The notes beneath the pieces were generated by a model. That model did not search any database. It saw only the letters and a list, made by a program, of their open reading frames with translations, and was not told the origin of the DNA. Positions 54,485-64,000 of a stretch of 64,000 bases of DNA are shown here, piece after piece. This DNA is from an uncultured Pelagibacteraceae bacterium (GTDB lineage Bacteria > Pseudomonadota > Alphaproteobacteria > Pelagibacterales > Pelagibacteraceae). Each line of letters starts with the position of its first letter. Positions within the stretch are counted from its first letter, which is position 1. The DNA lies in the NCBI GenBank assembly GCA_902571955.1, contig CACGDZ010000003.1, positions 1 through 64,000 of the forward strand, written 5' to 3'. Position numbers and translations under genes: made by a program.

Positions 54485-55639
54485 ATGTCATCTGATTTAA
54501 AAGTTTTACAAGTAATACCAAAATTAGGTTATGGAGGAGCTGAAACAGGCTGTTATGATATAGCGCATTATTTACCAGAAAATAATTGTAAATCTTTTAT
54601 TGTAACAAGTGGTGGTGAATTACTAAGATTTGTAGATAGAAAAAAAGTAAAGATATTTAGACTTCCGGTACAAAGTAAAAATCCTTTATTAATTTTAATT
54701 AATGCTTTTATTTTAACTGGAATAATTTTAGTTTATAATATTTCTCTGGTTCACGCGAGAAGTAGAGCACCTGCTTGGTCATGTTTATTAGCAACAAAAA
54801 TCACAGGACGAAAATTTGTAACTACATTTCACGGAACATATAATTTTAAGAGTAATATAAAAAAAATTTATAATTCAGTAATGACTAGAGCAGATTTAAT
54901 AATTGCAGGATCTAATTTTATTTTTTCTCATATTAAAAAAAATTATTCAAAATATTTAAATGAGAAAAAAAAATTAATGGTTATTTTTAGAGGAATAAAC
55001 GTTGACTACTTTGACCCAACAACCAAAATTGAAATTGATGAAAAAAAATTATTAAAAAAATGGGATATTGAAAAAGATAAAAAAATTATACTTTTACCTG
55101 GTAGATTAACTTCCTGGAAAGGACAGGAAGTCTTTATAGAGGCAATTAATTTAGTGAATATAGAACTGGGTTACGAAGCTTTTTATGCTGTCATTCTAGG
55201 TAGTGATCAAGGTAGAGATTTATATAAGAAAAAATTAATAAGACTTTCGGAGCAATACAGATTGTCTAAACAATTAAGATTTATAGATCATTGTAAGGAT
55301 ATGGCCTTAGCCTATAAAGTTTCTGATATTATTGTTTCAGCCTCAATAGAACCAGAGGCTTTTGGCAGAGTTGCTGTCGAAGCACAATCAATGGAAAAAC
55401 CAATTATAGCAAGTAACATTGGAGGTTCTAACGAAACTATAATTGATGAAAAAACTGGTTTTTTATACGAAGCAGGAAATGCTAAATCATTAAGTAATAA
55501 AATTTTAAAAACTCTTAAGATGGATGAAACTCTATTAAAATCAATTGGTAATGAGGGAAGAAAAAACATAGTTCAAAAATTTAATGTTGAAAAAATGTGC
55601 TTTTCTACTTATTCAGAGTATAAGAGATTATTAAATTAA
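54485..55639 (+). CDS. Family 4 glycosyltransferase
   Basis: A 384-residue GT-B glycosyltransferase with an N-terminal GYGGAETGCYDIAHYL segment and the GT4 nucleotide-sugar motif EPEAFGRVAVEAQSMEKPIIAS containing the paired glutamates. Such enzymes build LPS or other envelope sugars. It stands alone here, with thrS starting immediately after it, so its sugar target is not evident. Confidence 0.88.
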   Translation: MSSDLKVLQVIPKLGYGGAETGCYDIAHYLPENNCKSFIVTSGGELLRFVDRKKVKIFRLPVQSKNPLLILINAFILTGIILVYNISLVHARSRAPAWSCLLATKITGRKFVTTFHGTYNFKSNIKKIYNSVMTRADLIIAGSNFIFSHIKKNYSKYLNEKKKLMVIFRGINVDYFDPTTKIEIDEKKLLKKWDIEKDKKIILLPGRLTSWKGQEVFIEAINLVNIELGYEAFYAVILGSDQGRDLYKKKLIRLSEQYRLSKQLRFIDHCKDMALAYKVSDIIVSASIEPEAFGRVAVEAQSMEKPIIASNIGGSNETIIDEKTGFLYEAGNAKSLSNKILKTLKMDETLLKSIGNEGRKNIVQKFNVEKMCFSTYSEYKRLLN

Positions 55640-57556
55640 ATGCCGATAATAACATTACCTGACGGAAACAATATTGATTTTCCTAATAAAGTTACTGGAC
55701 TGGAAGTAGCTGAAAAAATTAGTAAATCGTTAGCCAAGCAAGCCATGGTCATAAGTGTTGATGGTGAGCTTAAAGATCTTGATTTTCAAATTGAAAATGA
55801 CTGTTCTGTAAAAATTTTTACTTCAAAAAATCCTGAGGGTTTGGAAACTATAAGGCATGACACAGCTCATATTTTAGCTATGGCTGTTCAAGAATTATTT
55901 CCTGGTACACAAGTTACAATTGGACCCGTGATTGAAAATGGATTTTATTATGACTTTGCTAGAAAAGAACCATTTACAGAGGATGATCTTTTTAAAATTG
56001 AAAATAAAATGAAAGAGATTGTCGATAGGAATGAAACAACAAAAAGAGAAGTTTGGGATAGAAACAAAGCAATTAGCCATTTTAAAAAAAAAGGAGAAAT
56101 TTATAAAGCCGAGCTAATTGAAGCGATACCTGAAAATGAAGATGTATCAATTTATTTTCACGGAGAATGGCATGATTTATGTAGAGGCCCACATTTATCC
56201 TCTACAGGTAAAATAGGGAAATATTTTAAACTTACAAAAGTATCAGGAGCATATTGGAGAGGAGACTCTAATAATGAAATGTTGCAACGAATATATGGTA
56301 CGAGTTGGGCAACTCAAAAAGATCTAGATGAATATTTGAAAAGAATAGAAGAAGCTGAAAAAAGAGATCACAGAAGATTAGGTAGAGAAATGGATTTATT
56401 TCATTTTAGAGAAGAAAGCCCTGGCTCAGTATTTTGGCATGAAAGAGGATGGGGTTTGTTTCAAAAGCTCATTAACTACATGAGAAGCAGACAAGATGCA
56501 GCTGGTTATAAAGAGGTCAATACTCCAGAGGTACTAGATAGACAACTATGGGAAAAATCTGGGCATTGGGAAAAATATGGAGAAAACATGTATACTTCTG
56601 AAACACCAGATGAGAAAGTTTTTGCAATTAAACCAATGAATTGCCCTGGTCATATTCAGGTATTTAATCAAGGCTTAAAAAGTTACAGAGATCTTCCGTT
56701 ACGTTTTGCTGAATTTGGGAAAGTTCATCGTTATGAGCCATCAGGCGCTTTACATGGGTTATTAAGAGTAAGAGCCTTTACACAAGATGATGCCCATATT
56801 TTTTGCACTGAAGATCAAATTACTAGCGAATGTTTAATTGTTACAAATCTTATACTAGATATTTATAAGGACCTTGGTTTTGAAAATGTGCTTCTAAAAT
56901 ATGCAGATAGGCCAGAAGTAAGAGTTGGTGATGATTCAGTTTGGGATAAAGCAGAAGCCTCTTTGCTTGAAGCTGTTAAAGCTTCTAAATTAGAATATAC
57001 TATTAATAAAGGTGAGGGAGCATTTTATGGTCCTAAAATTGAATTTGTTTTACGAGATGCTATTGGCAGAGATTGGCAATGTGGAACTTTACAAGTAGAT
57101 TTAAATTTACCTGGAAGATTAGATGCTTCTTATGTTGATAAAGATGGTACTAAAAAAGTTCCTGTTATGTTGCACCGAGCATTATTTGGTTCTCTAGAGA
57201 GATTTATTGGAATTTTAATTGAAAACTATGCAGGCAAGTTTCCATTTTGGATATCTCCTTTACAAACTATGGTAATACCTATTTCAGAAGAATTTAATGA
57301 CTATGCAGTTGAAGTATCAAATAAAATTAAAAATTCAGGTATAAGTTCTGCTGTAGATTTAAAAAATCATAATTTAAATTATAAAATTAGAGATCATTCT
57401 TTAGCAAAAATACCACTTTTATTAATTTGTGGTAAAAAAGAAGTTGACTCCAATTCAGTAACGATTAGAAGATTAGACTCTAATAAACAAGAAAATATGG
57501 GTATAGATCAATTCTTAAAAACATTCTCTGCTTTAAATAAAGCATCATCAAACTAA
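55640..57556 (+). CDS. thrS: Threonyl-tRNA synthetase
   Basis: Charges tRNA-Thr. The 638 residues carry the TGS domain (1-60), the editing domain with RHDTAHILAMAVQELFPG, and the class II core with the zinc motif MNCPGH, motif 2 FGKVHRYEPSGALHGLLRVRAFTQDDAH and motif 3 LFGSLERFIGILIE, then an anticodon-binding domain. It starts on the base after the glycosyltransferase stop and ends immediately before infC, the thrS-infC-rpmI-rplT-pheST order of many bacteria. Confidence 0.97.
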   Translation: MPIITLPDGNNIDFPNKVTGLEVAEKISKSLAKQAMVISVDGELKDLDFQIENDCSVKIFTSKNPEGLETIRHDTAHILAMAVQELFPGTQVTIGPVIENGFYYDFARKEPFTEDDLFKIENKMKEIVDRNETTKREVWDRNKAISHFKKKGEIYKAELIEAIPENEDVSIYFHGEWHDLCRGPHLSSTGKIGKYFKLTKVSGAYWRGDSNNEMLQRIYGTSWATQKDLDEYLKRIEEAEKRDHRRLGREMDLFHFREESPGSVFWHERGWGLFQKLINYMRSRQDAAGYKEVNTPEVLDRQLWEKSGHWEKYGENMYTSETPDEKVFAIKPMNCPGHIQVFNQGLKSYRDLPLRFAEFGKVHRYEPSGALHGLLRVRAFTQDDAHIFCTEDQITSECLIVTNLILDIYKDLGFENVLLKYADRPEVRVGDDSVWDKAEASLLEAVKASKLEYTINKGEGAFYGPKIEFVLRDAIGRDWQCGTLQVDLNLPGRLDASYVDKDGTKKVPVMLHRALFGSLERFIGILIENYAGKFPFWISPLQTMVIPISEEFNDYAVEVSNKIKNSGISSAVDLKNHNLNYKIRDHSLAKIPLLLICGKKEVDSNSVTIRRLDSNKQENMGIDQFLKTFSALNKASSN

Positions 57557-58102
57557 GTGGCAGACTTCAAACAAAATTATTTTCAAAGAAGAACTAAGGA
57601 CAGAGGTCCAAGATCTAATAATAGAATTTCTTCTCCTGATGTTCAGGTTATAGCAAGTGATGGAGAAAATCTTGGAGTGATGAATACCAATGAAGCTATT
57701 TCCATGGCAAAAAATCAAGGTTTAGATTTAATTGAAATAGCAGCTAACGCAAATCCTCCTGTATGTAAAATAATGGATATGGGTAAATATAAGTATGATG
57801 CTCAGAAAAAAGCAAATCTTGCAAAAAAAAAACAAAAAATTATTTCTTTAAAAGAAATTAAAATGAGACCTGTTACGGAAACTCATGATTATGAGTTTAA
57901 AGTCAAAAATGCTAAAAAATTTATAGCCAAAGGAGATAAAGTTAAATTTACCATAAGATTTAAAGGTAGAGAACTTCAGCATTCCCATCTAGGAAACGAA
58001 CTAATGGGCAAAATTAAAGAAGATATGAAGGATATCGGTAAGGTAGAATTGCATCCCAAGTTTGATGGGAAGCAAATGATTATGGTAATTCAGCCTTTAT
58101 AA
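57557..58102 (+). CDS. infC: Translation initiation factor IF-3
   Basis: Keeps ribosomal subunits apart and checks the initiator tRNA. The 181-residue protein has the N-terminal NRISSPDVQVIASDGENLGVM, PPVCKIMDMGKYKYDAQKK linker and C-terminal MRPVTETHDYEFKVKNA domain. The start is GTG, directly after the thrS stop; a rare start fits the family's habit of non-ATG starts (AUU in E. coli), which makes IF-3 control its own translation. No alternative in-frame ATG lies before the conserved core. Confidence 0.94.
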   Translation: MADFKQNYFQRRTKDRGPRSNNRISSPDVQVIASDGENLGVMNTNEAISMAKNQGLDLIEIAANANPPVCKIMDMGKYKYDAQKKANLAKKKQKIISLKEIKMRPVTETHDYEFKVKNAKKFIAKGDKVKFTIRFKGRELQHSHLGNELMGKIKEDMKDIGKVELHPKFDGKQMIMVIQPL

Positions 58103-58155
58103 GCCTTAATAGAGGTTGTAAATTTTTATCTTTCTTTGTATAAGACCGCAGAATT

Positions 58156-58362
58156 ATGCCAAAATTAAAAACAAAAAGCTCAGCAAAAAAAAGATTTAAA
58201 ATATCCTCTAAGGGAAAAGTTATATCTGCTCAGGCAGGTAAAAGACATGGCATGATTAAAAGAACTAATTCACAAATAAGAAAACTAAGAGGCACCACAA
58301 CATTGTCTAAACAAGATGGAAAAATTGTTAAGTCATACATGCCTTACAGTTTAAGAGGTTAA
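58156..58362 (+). CDS. rpmI: 50S ribosomal protein L35
   Basis: Small basic large-subunit protein, 68 residues, starting [15 protein letters not shown] and containing [10 protein letters not shown], both typical. A 53-bp gap follows infC, with no clear L20-type leader structure. rplT starts 2 bp after its stop. Confidence 0.96.
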   Translation: MPKLKTKSSAKKRFKISSKGKVISAQAGKRHGMIKRTNSQIRKLRGTTTLSKQDGKIVKSYMPYSLRG

Positions 58363-58364
58363 TA

Positions 58365-58721
58365 ATGGCAAGAGTTAAAAGAGGTGTAACTAGTAAAGCT
58401 AAACATAAAAAAGTTTTAAAAGCTGTAAAGGGTCAATGGGGCAGAAGAAAGAATACCATTAGAGTTGCTAAGCAAGCTATGGAAAAATCCATGCAATACG
58501 CTTACAGAGACAGAAGAAATAAAAAAAGAGATTTTAAATCATTGTGGATACAGAGAATCAATGCTGGAGTAAGAGCTGAAGGCTTAACTTATTCAAAATT
58601 TATCAATGGATTAAATAAATGTGGTATTGCAATAGATAGAAAAATTCTTGCTGAAATTGCTTACGATAGCCCAGAAGCATTCAAAACAATTGTACAAAAA
58701 GCTCAATCAGCTTTAAATTAA
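58365..58721 (+). CDS. rplT: 50S ribosomal protein L20
   Basis: Early-assembly 23S rRNA-binding protein, 118 residues. [34 protein letters not shown] and [19 protein letters not shown] are family hallmarks. It follows rpmI after 2 bp. In other bacteria it represses its own operon; the site is not evident here. Confidence 0.97.
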   Translation: MARVKRGVTSKAKHKKVLKAVKGQWGRRKNTIRVAKQAMEKSMQYAYRDRRNKKRDFKSLWIQRINAGVRAEGLTYSKFINGLNKCGIAIDRKILAEIAYDSPEAFKTIVQKAQSALN

Positions 58722-58764
58722 TCTTCGCTATTGTTTTTATTTCTTAAGGAAATAATCTACAAAT

Positions 58765-59832
58765 ATGTCAGAGATAAAAAATATTAGAGATCAGTTTATA
58801 TCAAAGCTAGAAAATGATTTAAGCATTGATCAAATAAATGAAATCAAAACCGATCTATTTGGTAAAAATGGATTAATTTCATCAAAATTTAAAACAATAG
58901 GGTCAATCCCAGAGACTGATAGAAAAAAATTTGCATCAGATTTAAATCAAGTTAAAGATGAGCTTCAGAATTTGATAACTTCTAAAATTAACGAGATAGA
59001 AGGAAAAAAGATAAACGAAAAATTAGAAAAGGAAAAAGTTGATATAACTTTACCTGAAAGACCATTCGTTAGAGGAAAAGTTCATCCAGTATCACAAACT
59101 ATTGATGAAATTTCATCTATTTTCTCTGAAATAGGATTTAGTGTTGAGGAAGGCCCTGATGTTGAAAATGAATATAACAACTTTACTGCTTTAAACACAC
59201 CTGACAATCATCCAGCAAGAGATATGCATGATACATTTTATTTAGATGTTAACAAAGAAGTTTTGTTACGAACTCATACTTCACCAGTTCAAATTAGAAC
59301 TATGCTAAAAGACAAACCTCCATTTAAGATCATTGCTCCTGGGAGAACTTATAGATCTGATAGTGATCAAACACACGCACCAATGTTTCATCAAGTAGAA
59401 GGTTTGCATATTGATACAAATATTAATATGGGACATTTAAAAGGATGCTTAAATTATTTTATTAAAGAATTTTTTGAAGTCGAAAAAATTAAAATGAGAT
59501 TTAGACCTAGTCATTTTCCATTTACAGAACCATCTGCAGAAGTTGATATTGGTTATGAAATAAAAGATGGCAAAATAATTATCGGAGAAGGAGATAAGTG
59601 GCTTGAAATTTTAGGCTGTGGCATGGTGCATCCTAATGTTTTAAAAAATGTAAAAGTAGATCCTTCAAAATATCAAGGATATGCCTTTGGAATAGGTATA
59701 GACCGATTAGCAATGCTAAAATACGGCATTAATGATTTAAGAGCGTTTTTTGATTGTGACTACAGATGGCTAAATCATTTTGGTTTTGATCCACTTGATG
59801 TTCCTTCAAATTACAGAGGTTTAAGCAGATGA
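58765..59832 (+). CDS. pheS: Phenylalanyl-tRNA synthetase alpha subunit
   Basis: Catalytic subunit of the heterotetramer that charges tRNA-Phe. After an N-terminal coiled-coil arm, the class II core shows [34 protein letters not shown] as motif 2 and [19 protein letters not shown] motif 3 ([14 protein letters not shown]). Length 355 is typical. It overlaps pheT by 4 bp (ATGA). Confidence 0.97.
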   Translation: MSEIKNIRDQFISKLENDLSIDQINEIKTDLFGKNGLISSKFKTIGSIPETDRKKFASDLNQVKDELQNLITSKINEIEGKKINEKLEKEKVDITLPERPFVRGKVHPVSQTIDEISSIFSEIGFSVEEGPDVENEYNNFTALNTPDNHPARDMHDTFYLDVNKEVLLRTHTSPVQIRTMLKDKPPFKIIAPGRTYRSDSDQTHAPMFHQVEGLHIDTNINMGHLKGCLNYFIKEFFEVEKIKMRFRPSHFPFTEPSAEVDIGYEIKDGKIIIGEGDKWLEILGCGMVHPNVLKNVKVDPSKYQGYAFGIGIDRLAMLKYGINDLRAFFDCDYRWLNHFGFDPLDVPSNYRGLSR

Positions 59833-62237
59833 AAATAACATATGATTGGTTAAAAGATCATTTAAAAGTAAGTGCTAAAGAAGATAAACTTCTTGAGAAA
59901 CTAACAAACATAGGTCTTGAGGTTGAGAGTATAGAAAACTTATCTGAGGGATTAGATTTATTTAAGATAGCAAAAATTATAAAAACAGACAAACATCCTA
60001 ATGCAGATAGACTTAAAGTTTGTGATGTTGATGTTGGTAATAAAGAAATCAAAAAAGTTGTTTGTGGTGCTACAAATGCAAGAGAGGGCCTTCTTACTGT
60101 ATATGCCCCACCAGGCGCAATAATTCCAAAAAATAAAACCAAACTTGTTATTGCTAAAATAAGAGATGTTACATCTCATGGAATGCTCTGTTCAGAATCT
60201 GAATTGAATTTATCAGATGAAAGTGATGGGATTACTGAGCTGTCGCCATCTAAATATGCAAAAAGTATTGGAAAAAGTTATTTTTCTAAATCAAGCTCTA
60301 ATCTTATTGATTTATCAATTACACCAAATAGACCAGATTGTCTTGGAGTTCGGGGGATAGCAAGAGATTTATCAGCTGCAGGTTTTGGAAACTTAAAAAC
60401 AGAAAAAGATAAAAAAATTAAATCTAAAAAAAAACAGACCTTAAAAGTAAAGATAAAAAATCAAAAAAATCAAGGCTGTTTATCTTTTGGTAGTTGCTTG
60501 ATAACTAACGTCAAAAATACAGAAAGCCCTCAATGGTTGAAAGATAAATTAATTTCTATAGGCCAAAAATCAATATCTGCAATTGTAGATATTACAAATT
60601 ATGTCATGATTGATATTAATCGTCCTTTGCACGCATATGATGCTGATAAAATTGATAAGGGAATAATTGTTAGAAATTCAAAATTAGGAGAAGAATTTAC
60701 TGCTCTAGATAATAAAAATTATAAACTAGATGATGGAATGTGTGTAATTAGTGACAACAAAGGTGTCTTAGGCCTAGGAGGAATTATTGGAGGAACAAGA
60801 TCTAGTACAGAGTTAGATACAAAAAATGTTCTATTAGAATCTGCTTATTTTGATCCAAGATCAATTAGAAAAACTGCTAAAAAATTGAATATCGATACAG
60901 ATGCTAAATTTAGATTTGAAAGAGGTATTGATCAGTTATCTATTGAAGTTGGATTAAATAAAGCAGCTTTTTTAATTAAGGAAATTTGTGGTGGTGAAAT
61001 TAGCAATATAGATATTCAAAAAATTGAATCTCATAAAAACAAAGTCATAAAATTTGAACCTAAAATGTTTGAAAAAATTACTGGTTTTAAAATTTCAACC
61101 AAGGAAATGATTAGCATTTTAGAAAAACTCGGTTTTAAATTAAAAAAAGAAAAAAAATTCTTTAAATTATTAGTTCCATCTTGGAGACCAGATATCGTTC
61201 AAGAAATTGATATAGTTGAGGAACTTGTAAGAATTAGTGGCTATGAAAAAATAAAAATAGAAAATCCTATTAAAGAAAGATCAAAGAATACTTTAAATCC
61301 AACTCAAAAGTTATTCCATTTTCTTCAAAGGGCAATAGCATCCAAAGGGTATTTTGAGGCAATTACTTGGTCTTTTACAGACTCTAAATATAATGATCAC
61401 TTTAAAGAAGCCAGTAAAGAAATAAAAATTATAAATCCAATTAGCTCTGAATTGGGAGTATTAAGAAATTCTATTTTTTCAAATTTAGCAATCTACATGA
61501 GCAAAAACTTAGATAGAGGAATTAAAGATTTATCAATATTTGAAATAGGGCCAATATTTTATGGTCCACAACCTGGAGAACAGAACACAGTTGTTTGCGG
61601 CTTGTCAGCTGGAAAAAAATCTAGACTTTCATGGATTGAAAAAGAAAGAAATGTAGATGTTTTTGATATTAAAAGAGATGTTATACAAACTTTAGTAGAA
61701 GCAGGCTATGACTCAGAAAAATTTTATATCGATGATGAAAGCCCCAATTATTATCATCCGGGGAAATCAGGTAGAATATTTTTAAATAAGGGAAAAGATA
61801 AGGTAGCTGCTTATTTTGGTGAAATTCATCCAAACGTTATTAAAACGCTAGATATTAAAACAGACTCTTTAGTAGGTTTTGAAATATTTTTAGATAATTT
61901 AAAATTACCTAAAAAACCTCTAAAAGATCAAAAAACAAAATATTTAGTTTCCGATTTTCAAAAATCTGAAAGAGATTTTGCATTTATAGTTGATAGAAAA
62001 GTAAACGTGCAAGATTTAGTAAGTGTTATATCAAGTATTGATAAAAATTTAATTTCAAACATTAGAGTATTTGATATTTACGAGGGAGATAATATTCCTG
62101 AAAATCAAAAATCAATCGCAATAAGCGTTACAATTCAATCATCAGAAAAAACTTTAACAGATAATGATTTAGAAAAAATTAATAATTTGATAATAGACAC
62201 AGTTGAAAATAAAACTGGCGCTAAAATTCGTTCCTAA
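59829..62237 (+). CDS. pheT: Phenylalanyl-tRNA synthetase beta subunit
   Basis: An 802-residue subunit with an N-terminal tRNA-binding OB domain ([15 protein letters not shown] region, VVCGATNA), the B3/B4 editing domain with SFGSCLI and HAYDADKI, B5, a degenerate class II fold and the C-terminal FDX-ACB anticodon-binding domain ([18 protein letters not shown]). Domain order is complete. lepA begins 9 bp after it. Confidence 0.97.
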   Translation: MKITYDWLKDHLKVSAKEDKLLEKLTNIGLEVESIENLSEGLDLFKIAKIIKTDKHPNADRLKVCDVDVGNKEIKKVVCGATNAREGLLTVYAPPGAIIPKNKTKLVIAKIRDVTSHGMLCSESELNLSDESDGITELSPSKYAKSIGKSYFSKSSSNLIDLSITPNRPDCLGVRGIARDLSAAGFGNLKTEKDKKIKSKKKQTLKVKIKNQKNQGCLSFGSCLITNVKNTESPQWLKDKLISIGQKSISAIVDITNYVMIDINRPLHAYDADKIDKGIIVRNSKLGEEFTALDNKNYKLDDGMCVISDNKGVLGLGGIIGGTRSSTELDTKNVLLESAYFDPRSIRKTAKKLNIDTDAKFRFERGIDQLSIEVGLNKAAFLIKEICGGEISNIDIQKIESHKNKVIKFEPKMFEKITGFKISTKEMISILEKLGFKLKKEKKFFKLLVPSWRPDIVQEIDIVEELVRISGYEKIKIENPIKERSKNTLNPTQKLFHFLQRAIASKGYFEAITWSFTDSKYNDHFKEASKEIKIINPISSELGVLRNSIFSNLAIYMSKNLDRGIKDLSIFEIGPIFYGPQPGEQNTVVCGLSAGKKSRLSWIEKERNVDVFDIKRDVIQTLVEAGYDSEKFYIDDESPNYYHPGKSGRIFLNKGKDKVAAYFGEIHPNVIKTLDIKTDSLVGFEIFLDNLKLPKKPLKDQKTKYLVSDFQKSERDFAFIVDRKVNVQDLVSVISSIDKNLISNIRVFDIYEGDNIPENQKSIAISVTIQSSEKTLTDNDLEKINNLIIDTVENKTGAKIRS

Positions 62238-62246
62238 AATAAATTA

Positions 62247-64000
62247 ATGAGTTCAATTGATAATATAAGAAATTTTGCAATTATTGCACATATTGATCAT
62301 GGAAAATCTACTATTGCTGATCGGATTATTCACAGCTGTGGTGGATTAACTGAACGAGAGATGAAAGCTCAAGTTTTAGATTCTATGGATATTGAACGTG
62401 AAAGAGGAATCACAATTAAAGCTCAAACAGTTAAATTAAATTACAAAGCTAAAAATGGTAAAAATTATATTTTAAATATTATTGATACTCCAGGACATGT
62501 AGATTTTAGTTATGAAGTAAGTAGATCCTTATATGCATGTGAAGGTTCAATTTTGATAGTAGATAGTACACAAGGTGTAGAAGCTCAAACTTTAGCAAAT
62601 GTTTACCAAGCTTTAGATACTAATCATGAGATAGTTCCAGTTTTGAATAAGGTTGATTTACCTGCATCGGATTTAGATAGAACAAAAAAACAAATTGAAG
62701 AAGTGATAGGAATTGATACTGAAAATGCAATTCCATGTTCAGGTAAAACTGGAGAAGGAATAGATGATATTTTAGAACAAATAATTACAACACTACCCGC
62801 TCCCAAAGGAGATAGTTCAGCAGATTTAAAATGTTTATTGGTTGATAGTTGGTATGACACATATCTAGGAGTAGTGATTTTAGTGCGAGTGATAGACGGT
62901 AAACTTTCAAAACACATGAAAATAAAAATGATGTCTACTAATCAAGAATATATTGTTGAAAAAGTCGGGGTCTTTACTCCAAAACCAGTAGACATAAATG
63001 AGTTAAAAACAGGTGAAATTGGATTTATAACAACAGGAATTAAAGTTTTATCTGAGACAAAGGTTGGAGACACAATATGTGATACTTCAAAACCATTAAA
63101 AGAGGCTTTACCAGGATTTAAACCAAGTAAACCAGTAGTTTTTTGTGGTTTATTTCCTGTAGATAGTTCTGAGTTTCAAAAACTTAAAGATGGTTTAGCT
63201 AAATTACAATTGAATGATGCAAGTTTTTCATTTGAGCCAGAGTCATCATCTGCTTTAGGATTAGGTTTTAGATGTGGATTTTTAGGATTACTTCATTTAG
63301 AAATTGTGACAGAGAGATTAGAAAGAGAATTTGATGTTAATTTATTAACAACTACACCTGGTGTTGTTTATAAAGTTTTCCTTAATAATGAAAAAATAAT
63401 TGATCTTCAAAATCCATCAAGTTTACCTGATCCAACTTTAATAAAATATATAGAAGAGCCATGGATAAAAGCAACAATCATTACTCCTGACCAATATTTA
63501 GGATCAATTATAAAAATGTGCCAGGATAAAAGAGGAATTCAGACTAATTTGAGTTATTCAGGTAATAGAGCTGTAGTTAATTATGAGTTACCATTGAATG
63601 AAGTTGTTTTTGATTTTAATGATAGATTAAAATCTATGACTAGTGGTTATGCTAGTTTTGACTATGAGATCATTGAGCATAGAGAAGGAGATTTGGTAAA
63701 ACTTGGTATTTTAGTGAATGGAGAACCAGTTGATGCTTTAGCGATGATGATACATAAAGACTTTGCGCAAAAAACTGGGAGAGAGGTTTGTGAAAAATTA
63801 AAAGATTTAATACCTCGACATAATTTTATGATTCCAGTTCAAGCTGCAATAGGGGGTAAAATTATTGCCAGAGAAACAATTAAGGGTTTTAAAAAAGATG
63901 TTTTAACCAAAATTCACGGTGGGGGAGCAACTGATAGAAAAAGAAAACTTTTAGAAAAACAGAAAAAAGGAAAAGCTAGATCAAAACAATTTGGAAGAGT
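62247..64000 (+). CDS. lepA: Elongation factor 4 (LepA), 3' end cut by window
   Basis: Ribosome-bound GTPase that back-translocates or remodels stalled ribosomes. ATG 62247 gives [22 protein letters not shown] with the P-loop, then [19 protein letters not shown] and NKVD. The C-terminal LepA-specific domain follows; the frame runs open to the end at base 64000, about 15 residues short of the usual ~600-residue end, since it reaches [12 protein letters not shown]. No internal stop or frameshift is seen. Confidence 0.96.
   Translation, partial: MSSIDNIRNFAIIAHIDHGKSTIADRIIHSCGGLTEREMKAQVLDSMDIERERGITIKAQTVKLNYKAKNGKNYILNIIDTPGHVDFSYEVSRSLYACEGSILIVDSTQGVEAQTLANVYQALDTNHEIVPVLNKVDLPASDLDRTKKQIEEVIGIDTENAIPCSGKTGEGIDDILEQIITTLPAPKGDSSADLKCLLVDSWYDTYLGVVILVRVIDGKLSKHMKIKMMSTNQEYIVEKVGVFTPKPVDINELKTGEIGFITTGIKVLSETKVGDTICDTSKPLKEALPGFKPSKPVVFCGLFPVDSSEFQKLKDGLAKLQLNDASFSFEPESSSALGLGFRCGFLGLLHLEIVTERLEREFDVNLLTTTPGVVYKVFLNNEKIIDLQNPSSLPDPTLIKYIEEPWIKATIITPDQYLGSIIKMCQDKRGIQTNLSYSGNRAVVNYELPLNEVVFDFNDRLKSMTSGYASFDYEIIEHREGDLVKLGILVNGEPVDALAMMIHKDFAQKTGREVCEKLKDLIPRHNFMIPVQAAIGGKIIARETIKGFKKDVLTKIHGGGATDRKRKLLEKQKKGKARSKQFGR

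Noticed and set aside
1..64000. CRISPR arrays, insertion sequences, prophage or integrases
   Set aside because: No regularly spaced repeats, transposase or integrase sequences were seen, and base composition and gene density are even throughout.

Overview
The window is a gene-dense, very AT-rich (roughly 30% GC by eye) bacterial chromosome segment with intergenic gaps mostly under 60 bp and no mobile element, phage gene or CRISPR. Protein types and gene order (irr-fabA-fabB-fabI, argH-lptM-like-lysA with tlpA divergent, Suv3-like helicase/ferredoxin/CarD, mutM-rpsT-dnaA-dnaN, coq7/ubiE/ubiB) fit an alphaproteobacterium. The extreme compaction and low GC point to a streamlined marine member of the SAR11/Pelagibacterales type. 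That assignment is an inference from content; no rRNA is present.

Layout. 1-9.1 kb (+): lnt (5' end cut), metK, then a transcription/translation cluster nusA-infB-rbfA-rpsO-pnp closed by a strong terminator. 9.1-15 kb: a DUF1737 gene and the unsaturated fatty acid genes fabI-fabB-fabA (-), divergent from the iron regulator irr (+), followed by rubrerythrin, a GlpC-like Fe-S protein and a DUF3501 protein. 14.9-20 kb (-): SH3 protein, MoeB/ThiF-like E1, dut, coaBC, ubiB, ubiE. 20-24 kb (+): mutM, rpsT, a 309-bp AT-rich spacer with repeats, dnaA, dnaN. 24-31 kb: plsC, lysA, an unlisted 43-residue LptM-like lipoprotein, argH (-), tlpA, HIG1-type protein, esterase, HNH protein, coq7, dsbB, YqaA. 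31-40 kb: tRNA-Leu(CAA), an acyl-CoA synthetase, a 30-residue lysine-rich miniprotein, CarD with a long basic tail, ferredoxin, TerB-like, Suv3-like helicase, acetoacetyl-CoA synthetase, thioesterase, a tiny membrane protein, tRNA-Arg(ACG). 40-64 kb: thiolase, aceE (with a fused lipoyl domain), aceF, EamA transporter, uppP, gltD-gltB, hydrolase, glycosyltransferase, thrS-infC-rpmI-rplT-pheS-pheT and lepA (3' end cut).

Most of this is housekeeping. The points that stand out are: a 17-bp dyad shared (15/17) between the irr start region and the rubrerythrin promoter, suggesting an Irr-controlled iron/peroxide module; a 30-residue Lys/Arg/Ala protein with its own promoter-like sequence, a perfect 19-bp palindrome in its leader and a bidirectional terminator, lying next to a CarD protein with a histone-H1-like N-terminal tail; homodimeric pyruvate dehydrogenase E1 carrying an AceF-like lipoyl domain; two tRNA genes abutting downstream ORFs; and six of nine convergent gene pairs sharing exactly a 4-bp YTAA stop overlap.
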